Assembly (NCBI RefSeq): GCF_017502485.1
Contig: NZ_JAFVUX010000019.1
Span: 1 to 33,904, forward strand
DNA from: Helicobacter sp.
GTDB taxonomy: Bacteria; Campylobacterota; Campylobacteria; Campylobacterales; Helicobacteraceae
Reading direction: 5' to 3'
DNA: 33,904 bases
The translations under genes and the position numbers were made by a program. This document shows positions 1-7,831 of the stretch, piece after piece; the stretch's first letter is position 1; each line of letters opens with the position of its first letter. A model generated the notes under the pieces. The model did no database searches, was not told where the DNA came from, and saw only the letters and a program-made list of their open reading frames with translations.

Positions 1-144
1 AATAAAGATTTGCTCACTAAAGCAATGAAACTTATAGTCATCAGGGGCTTTGTAGGGCTGTGCTAGGCTAGAATCCGCGTTTGATTCTAGGTTTGAATTT
101 TGGGCAATTTTGTTATGAAAATCGTTATTTGCAAGGTGGGGGTA
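1..144 (-). other. Open frame without start codon, running off the window edge
   Basis: Reading the minus strand from the accA stop there is an in-frame TGA at 145-147, then 48 open codons to the window edge. The composition is protein-like (it ends ...APDDYKFHCFSEQIF). No ATG, GTG or TTG occurs in this frame inside the window, so a real gene would need an unusual start, a frameshift, or a start beyond position 1. A second frame has an ATG about 40 nt from the edge but no ribosome site. The stretch carries one GATTCTA motif on each strand. No function can be assigned. Confidence 0.2.
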
Positions 145-152
145 TCAAGAAG

Positions 153-1082
153 CTACTCACTAAAAGCTCCATAGCGCATAATCTTATCATAGCGTTTTTG
201 CAAGTAGTCCTTATCTTTTAAAATCTCACTTAAACTCGCTAGGAAATACTCTTTAATCGCTTGTGCTGCACCCTCTCTATCTCTATGTGCCCCACTTAGT
301 GGCTCTGGGATAATGTCATCAATTAGCTGGGCTTTTTTCAGCTCATCAGGGGTGATTTTCATTGCCTTTGTCGCGGACTCGATTTTAGCAGGGTCGTTCC
401 ACAAAATCGCCGCACAACCCTCGGGAGAAATCACGCTAAAGATGGAATATTGCATCATAGCAAGCCTATCAGCTACAGCGATAGCAAGCGCACCACCACT
501 GCCGCCTTCACCTATGACGATAGAAATCGTGGGCGTGCGTAAAGCTGCAAACTCTTGGAGATTCTTTGCGATAGCTTCACTCTGCCCTCGCTCTTCTGCG
601 CCTACCCCCGGATACGCGCCAGCAGTATCAACAAGCATAAGTATAGGGAGATTGAACTTCTCCGCTAGTTTTGCAGCTTTAAGTGCCTTGCGATAACCCT
701 CTGGGTTTGGCATACCAAAATTTCTAGTGATCTTGTTTTTTGTGCCTCTTCCCTTTTCTTCACCAATGACTAGCACTGTCCGCCCATCAATCTTCCCTAT
801 CATACACACAATCGCTTTATCATCGCGGAAGTGCCTATCCCCGCAAATCTCATACGCATCTTTAAGAAGTAGCTCGATATAATCAAGTGCATAAGGTCGA
901 TCTGGATGGCGCGCAAGCTGGAGCTTTTGATAGTCACTCATATTGCCATAGACTTTTTTAAACTCTTTTTCTAAGTCTTTTTGTAGAATCTCTTTAGCCG
1001 CCGTATCCCCACGCATAGAAGCTAACTCAATGTCATCTTGAATGCTTTTAAGCTGCTTTTCAAAATCTAAACAAGTCGCCAT
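153..1082 (-). CDS. accA: Acetyl-CoA carboxylase carboxyltransferase subunit alpha
   Basis: This is the alpha half of the carboxyltransferase that moves CO2 from biotin-BCCP to acetyl-CoA to make malonyl-CoA, the first step of fatty acid synthesis; it acts in the cytoplasm with AccD. The 309-residue product has the typical AccA order: an N-terminal helical region, [63 protein letters not shown] and [10 protein letters not shown]. The ATG at 1082 (MATCLDF) is chosen because H. pylori AccA begins with the same pattern (MAIYLDF); a TTG two codons upstream is possible. It follows fabF by 39 bp on the same strand, so it is probably the last gene of the fabG-acpP-fabF-accA unit. The family call is certain; the start is likely. 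Confidence 0.97.
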   Translation of the reverse strand: MATCLDFEKQLKSIQDDIELASMRGDTAAKEILQKDLEKEFKKVYGNMSDYQKLQLARHPDRPYALDYIELLLKDAYEICGDRHFRDDKAIVCMIGKIDGRTVLVIGEEKGRGTKNKITRNFGMPNPEGYRKALKAAKLAEKFNLPILMLVDTAGAYPGVGAEERGQSEAIAKNLQEFAALRTPTISIVIGEGGSGGALAIAVADRLAMMQYSIFSVISPEGCAAILWNDPAKIESATKAMKITPDELKKAQLIDDIIPEPLSGAHRDREGAAQAIKEYFLASLSEILKDKDYLQKRYDKIMRYGAFSE

Positions 1083-1121
1083 TGCCAATCCATCCTACGC
1101 CCTTCTACTCTTACAGGCTTA

Positions 1122-2360
1122 CTAAATCTTTTTAAAGATAATCACACCATTAGTGCCACCAAAGCCAAATGAATTGCTCATTACAGCATTGATTTGCGCA
1201 TTTCTAGCAGTATTTGGGATATAGTCAAGATCACATTCTGGGTCGCCATGCTCTTGATTGATCGTAGGGGGAAGAACACCAGCTCGCATAGCCATTATAG
1301 AAATCACTGCTTCAATCGCGCCAGCAGCACCTAAGCAGTGCCCAATCTGCCCCTTTGTCGAGCTAACAGGTGGAACATTATCTTTCCCACCAAAAACCTT
1401 TTTCAACGCCATTGTCTCAAAAAGATCATTATACGCTGTGCTAGTGCCGTGTGCATTGATATAATCTACCTTAGTGTCTGCCATAACAAGTGCTGCTTTC
1501 ATCGCGCGTGCTGCGCCCTCACCCTCTGGAGCAGGCGTGGTGATATGATTAGCATCGCCGCTCTCACCAAAACCAACAATTTCTGCATATATTGTCGCTC
1601 CGCGCGCTTTGGCACGCTCATACTCTTCCAAAACAAGCGCACCAGCACCCTCACCCATAACAAACCCACTACGGTCCTTATCAAATGGACGAGAAGCTTT
1701 CTGCGGCTCATCATTACGCTCAGATAGTGCTTTCATCGCGGCAAATCCCCCAATGCCCACAGGGCAAATGGTGGATTCTGCGCCGATGACCAGCATCGCA
1801 TCTGCGCCATTTAACATAATCGTCTTGGCTGCTTCTATAATAGCATGTGTACCAGCTGCACAAGCAGTAACGCTCGCGAGATTTGGACCCTTAATACCAA
1901 ATTCGATAGAAGTAAAACCACCTAGCATATTCACAAGCGCACTTGGTATAAAAAATGGTGTAATTCTTCTAGGACCCTTGTCAAAGCAAGTGATAGAGTT
2001 TTTTTCAATATTTATCAAGCCACCAATCCCAGCACCAGAGCTCACGCCAAAGCGATCACCAAGCTCTTCAGCGCAACGCCCATCACTCCCTAGCAAACCA
2101 CTATCGCTCATTGCTTCTTTGCTAGCTTTGAGTCCTAGCTGGATAAATCTATCCGCCTTTTTCACATCTTTCGGGCTTAGGACTTCCTCAGAATTAAACC
2201 CCACAATCTCCCCTGCTATGGAAACAGGAAAGTCGCTAGTATCAAAGGAAGTTATTTTTTTTATACCACATTTACCCTCAACAATCGCAGAAAAAGAATC
2301 ATCTCTATTGAGTCCAACTGCATTAATCATACCAATGCCCGTAACGACTACACGACGCAT
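1122..2360 (-). CDS. fabF: 3-oxoacyl-[acyl-carrier-protein] synthase II
   Basis: FabF (KAS II) condenses malonyl-ACP with a growing acyl-ACP in the elongation cycle. The protein is 412 residues, the usual length. The catalytic Cys167 lies in the TACAAG motif, His304 in NAHGTSTAYND, Lys336 in STKGQIG and His341 in GHCLGAAGA, so the Cys-His-His triad and the lysine are intact. The C-terminus ends in the family pattern SNSFGFGGTNGVIIF. The ATG at 2360 has GAAGGAGTGAC directly upstream, a strong ribosome site. It lies 98 bp downstream of acpP, with a small hairpin between them, and 39 bp upstream of accA. Confidence 0.98.
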   Translation of the reverse strand: MRRVVVTGIGMINAVGLNRDDSFSAIVEGKCGIKKITSFDTSDFPVSIAGEIVGFNSEEVLSPKDVKKADRFIQLGLKASKEAMSDSGLLGSDGRCAEELGDRFGVSSGAGIGGLINIEKNSITCFDKGPRRITPFFIPSALVNMLGGFTSIEFGIKGPNLASVTACAAGTHAIIEAAKTIMLNGADAMLVIGAESTICPVGIGGFAAMKALSERNDEPQKASRPFDKDRSGFVMGEGAGALVLEEYERAKARGATIYAEIVGFGESGDANHITTPAPEGEGAARAMKAALVMADTKVDYINAHGTSTAYNDLFETMALKKVFGGKDNVPPVSSTKGQIGHCLGAAGAIEAVISIMAMRAGVLPPTINQEHGDPECDLDYIPNTARNAQINAVMSNSFGFGGTNGVIIFKKI

Positions 2361-2387
2361 GTCACTCCTTCATCATCAAACTTCCAC

Positions 2388-2410
2388 GCAAGATCTCAAC
2401 TAGATCTTGC
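2388..2410. other. Inverted repeat between acpP and fabF
   Basis: GCAAGATCT (2388-2396) and AGATCTTGC (2402-2410) form a perfect 9-bp stem with a 5-base loop in the 98-bp gap between acpP and fabF. There is no following T run in the direction of transcription, so it is more likely an mRNA processing or stability element that sets acpP and fabF levels apart than a strong terminator. That role is inferred from position only. Confidence 0.5.
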
Positions 2411-2458
2411 AAGCTCCGCGACACAAAGATAAGAAAACTCTAGCCACGCGCAAGCTGG

Positions 2459-2689
2459 TTATTTATTTGCTTCGATAAATGCTACGACATCGCCAACTTT
2501 TTGAATTTTGTTTGCTTCTTCATCTGGGATATTTACGCCAAATTTCTCTTCAAGTGCCATAATAAGCTCTACAACATCAAGAGAATCTGCGTTTAGATCT
2601 TTTACAAACTCTGCCTCTGGGGTAACTTTATCCGCCTCTACGCCGAGCTCCTTTATGATTACTTCCTTGATCTCATCAAACAATGCCAT
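2459..2689 (-). CDS. acpP: Acyl carrier protein
   Basis: A 76-residue acidic protein that carries acyl chains on a 4'-phosphopantetheine arm during fatty acid synthesis. The prosthetic group attaches to Ser36 in [18 protein letters not shown], the classic ACP motif at the start of helix II. Length and the acidic helix II-III pattern ([16 protein letters not shown]) are standard. The ATG at 2689 follows AAGGAGTATCGT, a strong ribosome site as expected for a very abundant protein. It lies between fabG and fabF in the same direction. Confidence 0.98.
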   Translation of the reverse strand: MALFDEIKEVIIKELGVEADKVTPEAEFVKDLNADSLDVVELIMALEEKFGVNIPDEEANKIQKVGDVVAFIEANK

Positions 2690-2723
2690 ACGATACTCCT
2701 TACAAGTTTTATTAGAACTTGGG

Positions 2724-2729
2724 ATTCTA
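2724..2729 (-). promoter_or_regulatory. Candidate -10 element for acpP
   Basis: On the minus strand TGTTAGAAT is an extended -10 (TG-n-TAGAAT) about 35 nt upstream of the acpP start, preceded by an A/T-rich run, as is common for Campylobacterota vegetative promoters. It would allow acpP to be transcribed apart from fabG. It is judged on sequence match alone. Confidence 0.35.
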
Positions 2730-2763
2730 ACAAAAAAAATTTAGAAATTACCTTAAATATATA

Positions 2764-3507
2764 TTACATATACAAGCCACCATTGACCTTAAGCACTTCG
2801 CCTGTGATATAGCTCGCACCATCACTTAGTAGGAATGCCACCGCTTGAGCTACCTCAGCACTCTGCCCCAAGCGTCCTAGTGGGATAGTCTTTTGATACT
2901 GTTCTTTTACTTCTTGACTTAGGGCTTCTGTCATATCTGTTTGAATAAAGCCAGGGGTGATGCAATTAAAACGCACATTGCGTGAAGCTCCCTCATAGGC
3001 GAAGCTCTTGCTCATAGCGATCACGCCACCCTTGCTTGCAGCATAGTTTGTCTGCCCCAAATTCCCGCGCTCACCCACAATAGAAGCGATATTTACTACC
3101 GCGCCAAATCTTTGCTTACTCATAATCTTTAACCCCTCTCTACAACCGATAAAACAAGAAAGTAGATTTGCATCAAGCACCTTGGTGAAGTCCTCTGTCT
3201 TCATACGCAAGGCAAGCTTGTCATTAGTAATGCCAGCGTTATTGACAATATAGCTTAGCTCACCATCGCTTTGCACAATCGCTTGCAAACCTTGGGTAAA
3301 GGCTTCTTCATTGGTTACATCAAACTCCACGACCGCCGCCTTGCCACCTTTAGATTCTATCTCGGCTTTAAGCGCGTCAGCAATTTCTGGCTTTGATCGA
3401 TAGTTGATCCACACTTTTAGTCCATAAGCTGCTAGCACTCTAGCGATCTCTGCGCCAATCCCACGCGATGCGCCTGTGACTAAAACATTTTTCCCACTAA
3501 ATTTCAT
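2764..3507 (-). CDS. fabG: 3-oxoacyl-[acyl-carrier-protein] reductase
   Basis: FabG is the NADPH-dependent reductase of 3-oxoacyl-ACP in the elongation cycle. It is a short-chain dehydrogenase of 247 residues from the chosen ATG. The cofactor motif TGASRGIG is at residues 11-18, NNAG at 89-92, and the catalytic Ser142, Tyr155 and Lys159 (YAASK) are all present. The C-terminus TGEVLKVNGGLYM is typical of FabG. The frame is open for 18 more codons upstream, but the ATG at 3507 starts at the Rossmann strand and has AAGGAGCGATA before it, so it is preferred. It is the first gene of the minus-strand fatty acid cluster. Confidence 0.97.
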   Translation of the reverse strand: MKFSGKNVLVTGASRGIGAEIARVLAAYGLKVWINYRSKPEIADALKAEIESKGGKAAVVEFDVTNEEAFTQGLQAIVQSDGELSYIVNNAGITNDKLALRMKTEDFTKVLDANLLSCFIGCREGLKIMSKQRFGAVVNIASIVGERGNLGQTNYAASKGGVIAMSKSFAYEGASRNVRFNCITPGFIQTDMTEALSQEVKEQYQKTIPLGRLGQSAEVAQAVAFLLSDGASYITGEVLKVNGGLYM

Positions 3508-3643
3508 TATCGCTCCTTGAGAAAGTGTAAAAGCTAAAATACTATCAAAAATTTGTAACACAAAGACACAGGGACTATTAGTGTAGGGTGACGCGCTTGT
3601 ATGGAATTCGTGGATTGTAAAAGGCTTAGAGACTACACTAAGT

Positions 3644-4684
3644 TTAGGGTTTAAGTTCTATTCCTACCTGTGGAGTTAGAGCAATGAGCTCTCGCGCAAG
3701 CAAGTCGCTTAATGCGCGTTTTAAAGCCTTTTTACTCATACCAAGCAATGATAAAATAAATTCTGGGCTAGAGTCATAATGCACCGCGAGCTTTCCACCA
3801 TTATCGCGCAATGCTTGCAGGAGCTTTTCTGCACTCTCATTCGTGTGCCCTTGCTTATGTAGCACGAGATCAAGCTTGCCATCACTGCGGACATTATGGA
3901 TAAACGCGCTAGATTCTACCCCAAAACCAAGCCCCATAGCCGCTAGAATCCGCGCGCTATCTAAAGCCTGTGTGGATGATTTTAGATGCTTCGCTCTCGC
4001 GTTCTGGCACATTTTTGGTAAATACACTAGCCCATAGTAGCGAGAATCCACCACCACACTAATGCCTAGCACACTCAAAGCAAAAGGCAATATAGAGACT
4101 CTCCTTCCCCGCGCATAGCTCCTAGCGCGATAGGGCAAAAGGTGGGATTGTATATTCTTTTTGGCTATGAGTCGGCTGGATTTATCAAGCGTGATATACA
4201 CCGCCACGCTAGAATCTAGTGGATAATTTGCAGGGGTTTTGCTAGGCATAAAAATATCTTTATCAAGTCCCAAGTCTAAAAACACGCCATTGCTAGCATA
4301 GCTCACCACGCGCAAAAACGCTACTTCACCACATTGGGCTAAGGGTGTTTGGGTTGTAGCAACCGGACGATCAAGCGAATCTGTATAAACAAAGACTAGC
4401 ACCTTATCACCGATCTTTGCTTGTGCGGGGCAAAACTTCTTAGGCAATAGCACTTCATAGAGTGCAGAGGTGGTGGCTTTTGACTTCGGTGATTTGGTTG
4501 AATCTAGCCTCTTGCACACTTTAGAATCTGGCTTTTCACACACGCTAGATTCTAGTGTGAGATATGCGCCGTGTTGGCTTAAGCGCGCAATTTGTAAGCG
4601 ATTTATCCGCCCTATGGTTATGCCCAGATTCTTAGATTTATAATCTTTGGGACTTTGGGGAGATTTATCGAGTGTGGCGGGCAT
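3644..4684 (-). CDS. CvfB/YitL-like S1-domain RNA-binding protein
   Basis: This 346-residue protein resembles the CvfB (B. subtilis YitL) family of RNA-binding regulators, built from S1-like OB folds and a C-terminal winged helix. An S1-like segment (FLRVVSYASNGVFLDLGLDK and onward, roughly residues 120-180) is visible. The C-terminus (GMSKKALKRALSDLLARELI, roughly 310-335) matches the winged-helix end of the family. It is about 50 residues longer than YitL. Much of the excess is a Lys/Ser-rich stretch around residues 45-75 coded by DNA carrying the TAGAWTCTA motif. Its ATG overlaps the stop of yqeY by one base (TAATG), implying translational coupling. No direct target can be named. Confidence 0.75.
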   Translation of the reverse strand: MPATLDKSPQSPKDYKSKNLGITIGRINRLQIARLSQHGAYLTLESSVCEKPDSKVCKRLDSTKSPKSKATTSALYEVLLPKKFCPAQAKIGDKVLVFVYTDSLDRPVATTQTPLAQCGEVAFLRVVSYASNGVFLDLGLDKDIFMPSKTPANYPLDSSVAVYITLDKSSRLIAKKNIQSHLLPYRARSYARGRRVSILPFALSVLGISVVVDSRYYGLVYLPKMCQNARAKHLKSSTQALDSARILAAMGLGFGVESSAFIHNVRSDGKLDLVLHKQGHTNESAEKLLQALRDNGGKLAVHYDSSPEFILSLLGMSKKALKRALSDLLARELIALTPQVGIELKP

Positions 4685-5124
4685 TATTGCAACAAGGTCT
4701 TTGCCATTGTGGAAATTCTACGCCCATCGGCAACATCGCTTAAGCTTTTGGCTTCTTGCATTACTTTGCCCAAATCTTTTGGTCCGCTGGCTTGCACGCG
4801 TGAAATAATCTCTTCTAGCCTTTGGCGCAGCTGCTCATCGCTAAGCTGGGTAGGCAAATAGCGTAAGATCACTTGCATTTCTTTGCTCTCTTGCTCATAT
4901 AAATCCTCTCGCCCCGCTTCTTTATAAGCATTTGCCGCATCTTCTCGCTGTTTATACGCGCTTTTTAAGATCTTTAACACAGCAGCATCATCGAGACTCG
5001 CACGCGTATCGACTTCGACTTGCTTAATCGCAGCATTGAGCAGTCGCACACAATCGCGCAAAAATGTATCCCCACTCTTCATTGCTTCTTTTAAATCCGC
5101 TTGTAGTCGCTCTTTGATACTCAT
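4684..5124 (-). CDS. yqeY: GatB/YqeY domain protein
   Basis: A 146-residue YqeY-family protein, the free-standing form of the C-terminal helical domain of GatB of the tRNA-dependent amidotransferase; the family may bind tRNA, but its cellular role is unsettled. Signature segments are RDCVRLLNAAIKQVEVD, SAYKQREDAANAYKEAGREDL, ILRYLPTQLS and a C-terminal ADGRRISTMAKTLL. Two adjacent ATGs (5127 and 5124) follow AAGGAGTT; the second gives better spacing and the normal family length. The frame is open further upstream, but that part overlaps the promoter and is not family-like. It overlaps the CvfB-like gene by one base. Confidence 0.88.
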   Translation of the reverse strand: MSIKERLQADLKEAMKSGDTFLRDCVRLLNAAIKQVEVDTRASLDDAAVLKILKSAYKQREDAANAYKEAGREDLYEQESKEMQVILRYLPTQLSDEQLRQRLEEIISRVQASGPKDLGKVMQEAKSLSDVADGRRISTMAKTLLQ

Positions 5125-5159
5125 CATAACTCCTTCAAGTTTTGGTGCAAATGTGTGAA

Positions 5160-5165
5160 AGTATA
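5160..5165 (-). promoter_or_regulatory. Candidate -10 element for yqeY
   Basis: The minus strand reads GCTATACTTT here, so TATACT lies about 36 nt upstream of the yqeY start with room for a short leader carrying the AAGGAG. This would make yqeY and the CvfB-like gene one transcript starting just inside the divergent region that also holds the twin palindromes. It is judged on sequence match alone. Confidence 0.4.
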
Positions 5166-5220
5166 GCAAATCTAGCCAGATCAAATGATCAAGGTAGATT
5201 CTAAAACTTAGCAAAATCTA

Positions 5221-5239
5221 TAAACACAATATGTGTTTA
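5221..5239. promoter_or_regulatory. Distal 19-bp palindromic operator
   Basis: TAAACACAATATGTGTTTA is a dyad with perfect 8-base arms and a 3-base centre. It is the exact reverse complement of the second site at 5275-5293. Centres are 54 bp apart, close to five helical turns, so two dimers would sit on one face of the DNA and could loop or cooperate. This is the architecture of a repressor or activator site pair between the divergent yqeY and monooxygenase genes. No regulator gene is adjacent, so the binding protein is unknown. Confidence 0.75.
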
Positions 5240-5274
5240 ATTGTAACACTCCACAAAAAAATTAGTAAAATTAT

Positions 5275-5293
5275 TAAACACATATTGTGTTTA
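5275..5293. promoter_or_regulatory. Proximal 19-bp palindromic operator
   Basis: TAAACACATATTGTGTTTA is the mirror copy of the site at 5221-5239, identical over 19 bases after reverse complementation. Its right half contains the TTGTGT that fits a -35 box, so a bound protein would block polymerase. That placement points to repression of the monooxygenase cassette, with derepression by an unknown signal; this is inferred from geometry. Confidence 0.75.
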
Positions 5294-5313
5294 TATAAAA
5301 ATTAGCCTATATT
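5285..5313 (+). promoter_or_regulatory. Promoter of the monooxygenase/ATP-grasp cassette
   Basis: TTGTGT (5285-5290), a 17-base spacer and TATATT (5308-5313) form a well-spaced sigma-70 type promoter, about 30 nt ahead of the start codon at 5344. The leader carries CAAGGAGACAAAT, a strong ribosome site. The -35 element is embedded in the proximal palindrome. Confidence 0.6.
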
Positions 5314-5343
5314 ACTCTCAACATAAGCACCAAGGAGACAAAT

Positions 5344-6795
5344 ATGAGTAAAAAGAGTAGGCAAATTAGCTTTAATGTTTTTGAAATGAATTGTATCTCG
5401 CATTTAAGTCCGGGGCTGTGGCGATACCCTAACGACCAAGCCTTACGCTATAAAGATATTGAGTATTGGCAAAATATCGCACAAATCGCTGAAAGAGGGC
5501 TATTTGATGCGGTGTTTATCGCTGATGTTTTAGGCGTGTATGATATTTATGGAGGCAATGATTTTGGTGCGTTAAAAACGGCTTTGCAAGTGCCAGTAAA
5601 TGACCCCACGCAACTTGCTGTTATCGGCGCAGCAGTTACTAAGCATATAGGCTTTGGAGTTACTGCTGGTGTGCCTTTTGAGCATCCTTATCCCTTTGCA
5701 AGAAGACTTAGCACGCTAGACCATCTTACAAAAGGCAGAATCGGCTGGAACATCGTTACCGGCTATCTGCCAAGTGCTAATAAAAATATGGGCTCAAGTG
5801 AATTGCCCCATAATGAACGCTATGATGTGGCTGAAGAATATATGGAGGTGATTTATAAGCTTTTAGAGGGGAGTTGGGAAGATTCTGCAGTGATTTTAGA
5901 TAAGAAGAGTGGGGATTTTGCTGACCCTAATAAAATCCATCACATAGGGCATCACGGCAAATATTTTGATGTCCCGGGCATTCATCTATGTGAGCCAAGC
6001 ATCCAAAGAACCCCTGTGCTATTTCAAGCGGGGAACTCTACGCGTGGTAGGCAGTTTGCCGCTACTCACGCAGAAGCCATTTTCATAGCCCCGCTCACAA
6101 AGGAATACGCTAAAGTCGCAGTGAAGCAAGTGCGAGATTCACTAATCCAAGCAGGTCGCGACCCATATAGTGCCAAAATCTATATGTTAGCAACCATTAT
6201 TACTGATGAAACAGAAGCTCTAGCACAGGCTAAATACAACGATTTACTATCTTATTCTAGCAAGGAAGGCTCTTTAGTGATAAATTCTGGTTGGTTAGGT
6301 GTGGATTTAAGTCGCTACAAATTAGATGATCCATTGAGTAATATTAAGTCTAATGCTATGCTGGCACAAGTAGAAGCCCTAAATGATTCCACAACAGAAT
6401 CTGGCAAAGAGTGGCGACTAAAAGACTTGCTTAAGCTCACAGGACTAGGCTGCCAAGGACCAAAGTTTGTAGGCTCACCTACACAAGTTTGCGACATTTT
6501 GCAAGAAGTTATCGCTTATAGCGATGCTGATGGCTTTAACATCGCCTATGCGACAACACCGGGAAGCTTTGAAGATGTGGTGCAATTTATCGTACCAGAG
6601 CTTCAAAACCGCGGAGTGTATAAGAAAGAATACACACAAGGCTCACTGCGACACAAACTCTTTGGCAAGGGCGATAGACTAGATTCTAGTCATATTGCTT
6701 CGCGTTATCGTGTGGGTGGTGCTAAAAGCACAATCAATGATTACGCTGGGACAGGGCGATTTAAACATAATAAGGAGCAAAGCTATGTTATATGA
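5344..6795 (+). CDS. NtaA/SnaA/DszA-type FMN-dependent monooxygenase
   Basis: A 483-residue member of the bacterial luciferase-like flavin monooxygenases, closest in pattern to the NtaA/SnaA/DszA group. That group uses reduced FMN from a partner reductase to oxidise nitrilotriacetate, pristinamycin precursors, dibenzothiophene sulfone or related substrates. Family signatures include the early GLWRYP, ERGLFDAVFIADVLGVYD, HPYPFARRLSTLDHLTKGRIGWNIVT, PVLFQAGNSTRGRQFAA and the late DGFNIAYATTPGSFEDVVQFIVPELQNRG. A tail of about 50 residues follows the usual end of the fold. Start ATG 5344 has AAGGAG at the right distance. It is the first gene behind the twin-operator promoter and overlaps the ATP-grasp gene by 11 bases. 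No flavin reductase is nearby. The substrate is unknown. Confidence 0.85.
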   Translation: MSKKSRQISFNVFEMNCISHLSPGLWRYPNDQALRYKDIEYWQNIAQIAERGLFDAVFIADVLGVYDIYGGNDFGALKTALQVPVNDPTQLAVIGAAVTKHIGFGVTAGVPFEHPYPFARRLSTLDHLTKGRIGWNIVTGYLPSANKNMGSSELPHNERYDVAEEYMEVIYKLLEGSWEDSAVILDKKSGDFADPNKIHHIGHHGKYFDVPGIHLCEPSIQRTPVLFQAGNSTRGRQFAATHAEAIFIAPLTKEYAKVAVKQVRDSLIQAGRDPYSAKIYMLATIITDETEALAQAKYNDLLSYSSKEGSLVINSGWLGVDLSRYKLDDPLSNIKSNAMLAQVEALNDSTTESGKEWRLKDLLKLTGLGCQGPKFVGSPTQVCDILQEVIAYSDADGFNIAYATTPGSFEDVVQFIVPELQNRGVYKKEYTQGSLRHKLFGKGDRLDSSHIASRYRVGGAKSTINDYAGTGRFKHNKEQSYVI

Positions 6796-7819
6796 TTCTT
6801 TGACACAAGGCATTTATATAATCCACGAGAATCCCGAATGGATACCGCCTTTTAAAGAGGCATTTGATAGAGCAGGAGTTAGTTTTAGCGAGATACTTCT
6901 CACACAAGGAGGGATTGGCTTAGATTCTATCCCGCCAAATGGGGTATTTTGGAGTAGGCTTAGTGCCTCAAGTCATACGCGTGATAATGCCTTTTCTAAA
7001 GAATATGGTCGTGCGTTGTTGGCGTGGCTAGAATCTTATGGGCGTTGCGTGATAAATGGTAGCTCTGTGCTAGAGCTTGAAGTAAGCAAAGTGAAACAGG
7101 CTTTGCTTTTAGAATCCTTTTTTAAATCTCAAGACTATGACTTTAAAACGCCAAAGACAATTGCGGTATTTGGCAAGGAAAATTTGCTAGATTCAGCAAG
7201 TAGCTTTGCTAAGAAACTGGGTAATAAGCCCTTTATCACAAAGCATAATCAAGGTGGCAAAGGCTTAGGGGTGCGACTCTTTGAGAATGTGAGAGAGTTT
7301 AAAGACTATGTGGAATCTAGCGATTTTGAGCTACCCATTGATGGTATTACGCTGTTGCAAGAGTATATAGAATCTAGGGAAGCTTTTATCACGCGATGTG
7401 AGTTTATTGGTGGGAAGTTTCACTATGCTGTGCGTGTGGATACGAGTAATGGGGCTTTTGAGCTATGTCCTGCTGATGCGTGTCAAATAGATTCTGCGAA
7501 ATCTAGCAATAGAACTACTCGTCCAACACTAGCCGGAGCGGCGTGTGAAGTAGGAGCTGGAGATAAGTTTAGTTTGCGTAAAGAGGTGGATTCTACAAGT
7601 CCTATTGTGCGGTGTTTAGAGCAGTTTTTAGTACTGCATAATATCGCTGTGGCGGGGATTGAGTTTATCGAAAGTGTGAATGGGGATATTGTGGTCTATG
7701 ATATTAACACAAATACAAACTATAACTCTACCTTAGAATCTAAGATTAGACAAAGTGGTGGAGTAGCAGCGGCAGATAGGCTTGTAAGCTTTTTGAAAGA
7801 TCAGTTTGACAAACAATAA
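6785..7819 (+). CDS. ATP-grasp family ligase, substrate unknown
   Basis: A 344-residue protein with the ATP-grasp fold, related in pattern to RimK / glutathione-synthetase-like carboxylate-amine ligases. The nucleotide-binding glycine-rich loop is KHNQGGKGLGV (residues 153-163). The adenine-contact strand is LLQEYI (190-195), and the metal/ATP end of the site is the striking DINTNTNYN (306-314) after GIEFIE. The region between about 234 and 261 looks like a flexible linker. The ATG at 6785 lies inside the last codons of the upstream monooxygenase gene and has AAGGAG about 10 bases before it. A stop just before the next gene at 7832 completes a three-gene operon. Ligation of an amino acid or peptide to the molecule handled by the flanking flavoenzymes is inferred; no carrier or precursor peptide is visible. 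Confidence 0.8.
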   Translation: MLYDSLTQGIYIIHENPEWIPPFKEAFDRAGVSFSEILLTQGGIGLDSIPPNGVFWSRLSASSHTRDNAFSKEYGRALLAWLESYGRCVINGSSVLELEVSKVKQALLLESFFKSQDYDFKTPKTIAVFGKENLLDSASSFAKKLGNKPFITKHNQGGKGLGVRLFENVREFKDYVESSDFELPIDGITLLQEYIESREAFITRCEFIGGKFHYAVRVDTSNGAFELCPADACQIDSAKSSNRTTRPTLAGAACEVGAGDKFSLRKEVDSTSPIVRCLEQFLVLHNIAVAGIEFIESVNGDIVVYDINTNTNYNSTLESKIRQSGGVAAADRLVSFLKDQFDKQ

Positions 7820-7831
7820 AGGAGTGTGAGA

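Noticed and set aside
313-696. Plus-strand open frame of 127 codons opposite accA
   Set aside because: It lies wholly antisense to a certain, conserved gene, has no ribosome site, and its composition is the reverse reading of AccA codons.
1609-2403. Plus-strand open frame of 264 codons opposite fabF
   Set aside because: It is long only because fabF codon usage leaves few antisense stops. It shows no family motif and no ribosome site.
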